This document shows positions 5,564 to 8,462 of a DNA stretch of 8,462 nucleotides, in pieces; the first letter of the stretch is position 1, and each line of letters opens with the position of its first letter. Source of the stretch: Candidatus Pygmaiobacter gallistercoris. GTDB taxonomy: Bacteria; Bacillota; Clostridia; Oscillospirales; Ruminococcaceae. A program made the position numbers and the translations under genes. Under the pieces are notes generated by a model, which was not told the origin of the DNA, did no database searches, and saw nothing but the letters and a program-made list of their open reading frames with translations. The stretch spans positions 1-8,462 of the forward strand of contig DXIA01000030.1 in NCBI GenBank assembly GCA_019113125.1, in the 5' to 3' direction.

Positions 5564-6421
5564 TCACCGCAGGACGATGTCCTCGCCGAACCACTTCTCC
5601 GAGATCTCGGCCGTCTTGCCGTTCTCGATGCAGGCCGCCAGCGCATCATTGACCGCCCCGGTCAGCTCGGTGTCGCTCTTGCGGAAACCGATCGCGTACA
5701 GATCATCGCCAAAGTCAAACGGCGCGACCTCAAAGATATCGCCCAGCTGGGTGTTCTTGTACTGGCCGAGTACCTCGTCGACGATCATCGCGTCGAGCCG
5801 GCCCGCCTGCATATCCATAACGACCTGATCATAGGTGTCATACTCGGTGATCTTGTCCTTGATCGACTCATAGACATCGTCCGCCTGGACCACCTCGAGG
5901 GCCGAGGACTCCGCCTGCACCCCGATGTTGTAGTTCGCGAGATCCTCCTTGGCGGCGATCTCCACCCCCTTGTTGGTCATGACGATGATCTTGTTGTTGA
6001 GATACGCATCGCTCATGCTCAGCGTCTCCTGCCGCTCCGGAGTACTGGAGAGTCCGTTCCAGAGGCAGTCAACCTTGCCGGTGGAGAGCTCCATCTCCTT
6101 GGCCGACCATTTGATCGGCTGGAAGACCGGCTCGACCCCGAGCTCGGCGCAGACCGCGGTCGCGAGGTCGATGTCAAAGCCGACCAGATTGCCGTCCGCA
6201 TCCCGGAATCCCATCGGCGCAAAGGTGTCGTCCAGTCCAATGACCAGCTGTCCCTTCGCCTTGATGTCCTCGAGCGAGGTGGCATAGCTGCCGGACGCCG
6301 AGGAACTGCCCGACCCGGCCGCATTGCTGGCGCTATCGGCGGCAGAGCTGCTGTCGCCGCCGCAGGCGACAAGGCTCAGTGCCAGTAACATTGCAATCGC
6401 AACAGATAATATCTTTTTCAT
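5564..6421 (-). CDS. Amino acid ABC transporter substrate-binding lipoprotein (SBP family 3)
   Basis: Extracellular, lipid-anchored receptor of the importer. The 285 residues begin with a lipoprotein signal peptide (MKKI, hydrophobic core 4-18, lipobox LVAC with C20), then a Ser/Ala/Gly-rich linker (21-48), then a family 3 periplasmic-type binding domain (about 50-285). Typical segments are GQLVIGLDDTFAPMGF (57-72), GFDIDLA (81-87), NGLSSTPER (122-130) with R130 as the expected contact for the ligand carboxylate, and D215 in AMIVDE as the expected contact for the amino group. The start at 6421 is chosen because it gives a clean lipoprotein signal; the in-frame ATG at 6493 lies at or before the expected transcription start. 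The ribosome binding site is not strong (AAAAGGGGAA, about 10 nt upstream). It is the first gene of the operon. Ligand specificity within polar amino acids is not determinable. Confidence 0.95.
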   Translation of the reverse strand: MKKILSVAIAMLLALSLVACGGDSSSAADSASNAAGSGSSSASGSYATSLEDIKAKGQLVIGLDDTFAPMGFRDADGNLVGFDIDLATAVCAELGVEPVFQPIKWSAKEMELSTGKVDCLWNGLSSTPERQETLSMSDAYLNNKIIVMTNKGVEIAAKEDLANYNIGVQAESSALEVVQADDVYESIKDKITEYDTYDQVVMDMQAGRLDAMIVDEVLGQYKNTQLGDIFEVAPFDFGDDLYAIGFRKSDTELTGAVNDALAACIENGKTAEISEKWFGEDIVLR

Positions 6422-6445
6422 CCTGTTTTTCCCCTTTTCTCGTTC

Positions 6446-6465
6446 GGGCGCCTTTGGCGGCACCC
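6446..6465 (-). promoter_or_regulatory. Hairpin in the 5' leader of the ABC operon
   Basis: On the minus strand GGGTGCC (6465-6459) pairs with GGCGCCC (6452-6446) around a 6-nt loop, with one G-U pair. It lies within the roughly 55-nt leader between the promoter and the start codon of the binding-protein gene. No known riboswitch is recognised; the leader is too short for most. Confidence 0.35.
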
Positions 6466-6481
6466 TTTTCTGTACAGGGGA

Positions 6482-6510
6482 ATTATACTTCATTCTGATA
6501 AAGTTGTAAA
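6482..6510 (-). promoter_or_regulatory. Main promoter of the amino acid ABC importer operon
   Basis: The minus strand carries TTTACA (6510-6505) and a perfect TATAAT (6487-6482) with a 17-nt spacer. The sequence around it is AT-rich. The transcript should start near 6475. Confidence 0.88.
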
Positions 6511-6649
6511 GTGATAATTTGGTAATGTGCCGATTTTTGTCTGACCCACCAGTATTTTCTATTGAATGTGGGGAGAACTGTGCAGTTTTGCGTTTTTCTT
6601 CCGCTTTTTCGCAGCGGCAAAAAACCTTTCACAAATTCAAATTTTTTCC
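6511..6649. other. AT-rich intergenic region between the divergent ABC and tRNA promoters
   Basis: No credible gene is seen in these 139 nt; short open frames across it have no ribosome binding site or recognisable product. Two small inverted repeats are present: AACTG/CAGTT (6576-6580, 6583-6587) and CCGCT/AGCGG (6601-6605, 6613-6617). Runs of A and T just before the tRNA promoter may serve as an UP element. The contrast with the GC-rich genes is marked. Confidence 0.5.
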
Positions 6650-6678
6650 TTGACAAACGGTGGTCCTTTTCGTATAAT
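6650..6678 (+). promoter_or_regulatory. Consensus sigma-A promoter of the tRNA operon
   Basis: TTGACA (6650-6655) and TATAAT (6673-6678) are both perfect and 17 nt apart, as expected for a strongly expressed stable-RNA unit. An A/T-rich stretch lies just upstream. Confidence 0.97.
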
Positions 6679-6709
6679 AAGAAAGGTCTCTCACGGGACA
6701 GACAAAAAT

Positions 6710-6785
6710 GCGGCTTTAGCTCATCTGGTAGAGCGCCACCTTGCCAAGGTGGAGGTAGCGAGTTCGAGCCTCGTAAGCCGCTCCA
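6710..6785 (+). tRNA. trnG: tRNA-Gly (anticodon GCC)
   Basis: A 76-nt cloverleaf with encoded CCA. Acceptor arms GCGGCTT (6710-6716) and AAGCCGC (6775-6781) pair fully. The D stem is GCTC/GAGC, the anticodon stem CCACC/GGTGG with loop TTGCCAA and anticodon GCC at 6743-6745, and the T loop TTCGAGC sits on a 5-bp stem with one G-U pair. The discriminator base is U. It reads GGC and GGU codons, heavily used in this GC-rich genome. The gene lies 31 nt after the -10 box and 3 nt before tRNA-Cys. Confidence 0.97.
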
Positions 6786-6788
6786 TAT

Positions 6789-6863
6789 GGTGCTGTAGCC
6801 AAGTGGTAAGGCAAGGGTCTGCAAAACCCTCATGCGACGGTTCAAATCCGTCCAGCACCTCCA
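6789..6863 (+). tRNA. trnC: tRNA-Cys (anticodon GCA)
   Basis: A 75-nt cloverleaf with encoded CCA. Acceptor arms GGTGCTG (6789-6795) and CAGCACC (6853-6859) pair fully. The D stem is a short GCC/GGC, the anticodon stem AGGGT/ACCCT with loop CTGCAAA and anticodon GCA at 6821-6823, and the T arm GACGG/CCGTC with loop TTCAAAT. The discriminator base is U, as expected for tRNA-Cys. It is co-transcribed with tRNA-Gly. Confidence 0.97.
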
Positions 6864-6866
6864 TTC

Positions 6867-6898
6867 AAATCGCAGATAGCTTTATCTGCGATTTTTTT
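6867..6898 (+). terminator. Intrinsic terminator of the tRNA operon
   Basis: A perfect 12-bp stem, AAATCGCAGATA (6867-6878) with TATCTGCGATTT (6883-6894), has a 4-nt loop and a run of seven Ts (6892-6898). It starts 4 nt after the CCA end of tRNA-Cys. Confidence 0.96.
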
Positions 6899-6967
6899 AT
6901 ACCTAAAAAGAGGTATCCGGCCGTTTTCGTCTATCCCGACCCGGTTTTTTCCCGCTTTGGGTGACGC

Positions 6968-7019
6968 CCGCAACCACCGGTTGCCTCTTTGCCGCAGCTG
7001 GTTGGTTGCGGCCTTTTTT
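6968..7019 (+). terminator. Second terminator with alternative pairings before the XRE gene
   Basis: GCCGCA (6991-6996) pairs with TGCGGC (7007-7012) and is followed by CTTTTTTC, so it can act as an intrinsic terminator. A small upstream hairpin CAACC/GGTTG (6971-6975, 6979-6983) is also possible. A competing 9-bp stem joins CCGCAACCA (6968-6976) to TGGTTGCGG (7003-7011). No gene ends here, so it may mark the end of a short noncoding transcript from 6899-7012 or back up the tRNA terminator. Confidence 0.6.
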
Positions 7020-7033
7020 CTTTATGGTAAAAT
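7006..7033 (+). promoter_or_regulatory. Probable promoter of the XRE gene
   Basis: TAAAAT (7028-7033) is a good -10 box with a weak -35 TTGCGG (7006-7011) at 16 nt. The 11 nt TAAAATGAAAC (7028-7038) are identical to those at the oxidoreductase promoter (1863-1873). The -35 would overlap the terminator stem upstream. Confidence 0.5.
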
Positions 7034-7041
7034 GAAACAGC

Positions 7042-7071
7042 AGAGCCGGCAGGCATTACAAAAGAGCCGGC
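7042..7071 (+). repeat. Direct repeat AGAGCCGGC, candidate operator
   Basis: AGAGCCGGC occurs at 7042-7050 and 7063-7071, exactly 21 bp apart, or two helical turns. Both copies lie between the -10 box and the ribosome binding site of the XRE gene. Two sites on one DNA face are a natural target for a self-binding regulator. The repeat is seen directly; autoregulation is inference. Confidence 0.5.
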
Positions 7072-7090
7072 GAAAGGAGGTTCGATAGAA

Positions 7091-8257
7091 ATGACGATTG
7101 GCGAACGGATCGCTCTGCTGCGAAAGCGGGCCGGTCTTTCCCAGGAAAAACTCGCTGCGCTGATCGGCGTCTCCCGACAGGCGATCGGCAAATGGGAGTC
7201 AAATCTCTCGCTGCCCGGCATCGACAACCTGCAGGAGCTCGCGCGGGTGCTGGGGGTCAGCTGTGATGAACTGATCACCGGTGTCTCCACCACCCAGCCG
7301 GATGCACCAAACGGACAGGTCGCGCTCGAGAGCGTAAAGAGTCTGCTCACGCAGCAGACAGAGACCAGCCGGCGCGCTGACCGCCGGCGGTTCCTGCTCG
7401 GCCTGATCCCCGCCCTGCTCGCCTGCCTTCTCGCGCTGGGCGCGGTGGGGTTCTCCTGCGTTCTCTTTTTCCGGGCACAGGGGCTGGAAGACGAACTTGC
7501 GGCCCTCTCGGGAAGGATCTCGGCGCTGCAGGGGCAGCTGGCCGCGGGCATCGGGACAAACGACCCGTCCGACTCCGCCGCGCTGGTTGCCGACTACTCC
7601 TGCAGCTACACCCTGCTGCCGGGCGGCAAGGCGGTCAGGCTGCAGCTGGAGGCGCTGCCGAAGAGCGTGGCCGCCGGTCAGAGTGCCAGTTTCTCACTGA
7701 TTGCGGGGGATCAAAACCTCGTCCAGCCGGCAACGGCAGAGGGCGGCGGTTTCCGGGCCGAATTCGAGATCCCGCTCACCGGGGAGTACAACGACTTCAA
7801 GGTCTCTTTCCTGCTGAAGGACACTGCCGGGAACACCGAACAGGAGCTGCTCTTCACCGAGAGCGAGTTTCTCACCCGCTACACGATCTGGCTCTCCCTT
7901 GATCCCGACACCTTTGCCGCCGCACGGCAGTCGGACGGCAGCTGGATCATTGGCGGGCGGATGGCCCTCTCGGTCGAGCGGAGCGAGGAGCTCTATCCGG
8001 TCGCCGGCTCGCTCGAGCTGGTGATCGAGGGCAAAACAGTACAGCGGATCCCACTGGAGGCGGCGACCTTTGACGAATTTGCCGACAGCGGCGATGGAGG
8101 CGCGGATGATCAGGCGCCGGTCGCAACCGGATTTATCTCCTACACCGACTTCCCGATCCGGCAATATGCGGCCTCCGGCGCGGAGGAGATCACCGTGATC
8201 GCCCGTATCACCGACAACAAGGGCGGCGAGCACACCGCCAGTTGGAGCGCGGCATAA
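7091..8257 (+). CDS. Membrane-anchored XRE-family helix-turn-helix protein with external beta-rich domain
   Basis: A 388-residue protein in four parts. Residues 4-62 form a lambda-repressor-type (XRE/HTH_3) DNA-binding domain, with SQEKLAALIGVSRQAIGKWE (17-36) spanning the helix-turn-helix. A linker ending in the basic RRADRRR (94-100) leads to one transmembrane helix (about 101-127). The basic side faces the cytoplasm, so the C-terminus should be outside. Residues 128-152 look like a short coiled coil (ELAALSGRISALQGQLAA), suited to dimerisation. The outer part (about 165-388) is beta-rich and may hold two related modules, each ending in a similar strand-turn-strand (LLKDTAGNTEQ, RITDNKGGEHT). 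The topology recalls RodZ, but the external sequence is not recognised and no cell-shape genes are near. A one-component sensor linking an outside cue to transcription is plausible. The start has AAAGGAGG 10 nt upstream. No partner gene follows. Confidence 0.82.
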   Translation: MTIGERIALLRKRAGLSQEKLAALIGVSRQAIGKWESNLSLPGIDNLQELARVLGVSCDELITGVSTTQPDAPNGQVALESVKSLLTQQTETSRRADRRRFLLGLIPALLACLLALGAVGFSCVLFFRAQGLEDELAALSGRISALQGQLAAGIGTNDPSDSAALVADYSCSYTLLPGGKAVRLQLEALPKSVAAGQSASFSLIAGDQNLVQPATAEGGGFRAEFEIPLTGEYNDFKVSFLLKDTAGNTEQELLFTESEFLTRYTIWLSLDPDTFAAARQSDGSWIIGGRMALSVERSEELYPVAGSLELVIEGKTVQRIPLEAATFDEFADSGDGGADDQAPVATGFISYTDFPIRQYAASGAEEITVIARITDNKGGEHTASWSAA

Positions 8258-8291
8258 ATCTCCAAGAAAAAAAGAGCTGGTTTCAAGGTGT

Positions 8292-8421
8292 GGCAGAATA
8301 AGAAAACAACGGTTCTGCCGTAGACTTTTGACGTAGAAAGCACTTAGAGCGGCCCCCCAAGCCACCAAGGCTTGAGGGGCCGCTCTTCGCACTTTCTCCA
8401 TCCAAAATTCTGGGGCAGAAC
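8292..8421. other. Long nested inverted repeat with a competing upstream arm; unidentified structured element
   Basis: The core is an 11-bp perfect stem (8346-8356 with 8376-8386), then one mismatch and 6 more pairs (8358-8363 with 8369-8374) around loop ACCAA. Outside it, in nested order, lie AGAAAG/CTTTCT (8335-8340, 8392-8397), TTTTG/CAAAA (8326-8330, 8403-8407) and GTTCTGCC/GGCAGAAC (8312-8319, 8414-8421). The outer left arm TTCTGCC can pair instead with a copy of GGCAGAA at 8292-8298. No U-tract follows, so it is not a simple terminator for the XRE gene. It could be a structured RNA, a MITE-like element, or the edge of a mobile element continuing past the window. Confidence 0.5.
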
Positions 8422-8462
8422 TGCAGGGCACCGTAAAAAGGTCGATTTTGATGCGGGTGCAA
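8422..8462. other. Unassigned sequence at the window end
   Basis: These 41 nt show no start codon with a ribosome binding site, no stem and no recognised motif. Whether they belong to the folded element before them or to a gene outside the window cannot be decided. Confidence 0.4.

Noticed and set aside
4459..6388. Long plus-strand open frames at 4459-5337 and 5486-6388
   Set aside because: They lie antisense to the well-supported ABC permease, ATPase and binding-protein genes, their products are Arg/Asp/His/Leu-rich with no recognisable domain, and they have no ribosome binding sites. High-GC codon use leaves antisense frames open.
5564..6493. Longer form of the binding protein starting at 6493
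   Set aside because: It would bury the lipoprotein signal peptide behind 24 charged residues and begin at or before the expected transcription start.
6710..6863. tRNA genes as an integration site of a mobile island
   Set aside because: No duplicated tRNA 3' end is found elsewhere in the window, and no integrase follows.
6562..6964. Plus-strand open frames crossing the tRNA genes
   Set aside because: They read through two perfect tRNA cloverleafs and a terminator; the apparent proteins are translations of tRNA sequence.
8140..8343. Minus-strand 67-codon open frame at the end of the XRE gene
   Set aside because: It overlaps the coding end of the XRE gene, lacks a ribosome binding site and resembles no known protein.
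8312..8421. Integron attC site, because GTT and AAC end the outer arms
   Set aside because: The core-site consensus GTTRRRY/RYYYAAC is not met (GTTCTGC), and no integrase or gene cassettes are visible.
1..8462. CRISPR array, toxin-antitoxin pair, restriction or other defence system
   Set aside because: No regularly spaced repeats, no small paired genes, and no nuclease, methylase or helicase motifs are seen. The XRE protein is too large, and is membrane-anchored, for a classical antitoxin.

Overview
The window looks like a piece of chromosome from an anaerobic, fermentative, GC-rich Bacillota, most like the gut Clostridia/Oscillospiraceae. That placement is inferred from a group B-type [FeFe] hydrogenase, strong AGGAGG ribosome binding sites, sigma-A-type promoters, intrinsic terminators with U-tracts, tRNA genes with encoded CCA, and a high-GC codon bias; no rRNA or other species marker is present. 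Nothing in the window is an obvious phage, transposase, CRISPR array or defence operon.

Layout. Positions 2-1144 (+) hold the C-terminal 380 residues of a ferredoxin-domain [FeFe] hydrogenase with a full set of H-cluster ligands. After a 71-nt spacer rich in competing hairpins comes xpt (xanthine phosphoribosyltransferase, 1216-1791), closed by a strong terminator. A consensus-like promoter then drives a two-domain flavodoxin-fold oxidoreductase with a compact four-cysteine motif (1938-3287). A bidirectional terminator separates it from a convergent flavin reductase (3332-3892, -). Next is a three-gene polar amino acid ABC importer on the minus strand, transcribed in the order binding lipoprotein (6421-5564), permease (5427-4768), ATPase (4764-4006). 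A 136-nt regulatory gap lies between lipoprotein and permease, and the permease and ATPase are translationally coupled. An AT-rich divergent region follows, then a textbook promoter, tRNA-Gly(GCC), tRNA-Cys(GCA) and a terminator. The last gene (7091-8257, +) encodes a membrane-anchored XRE-family DNA-binding protein with an external beta-rich domain. The final 205 nt contain a long nested inverted repeat with a competing upstream arm.

How the parts fit. The hydrogenase, flavoprotein oxidoreductase and flavin reductase all suit low-potential redox chemistry in an anaerobe, but they are separate transcription units and no shared pathway is demonstrated. The importer is a self-contained operon whose internal terminator-like hairpins, promoter and palindrome would let the binding protein be made in excess over the membrane parts. 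Most genes are ordinary. The places worth a second look are the noncoding segments (xpt leader, binding protein/permease gap, the operator-like repeat before the XRE gene, and the folded element at 8292-8421) and the membrane-spanning XRE protein.
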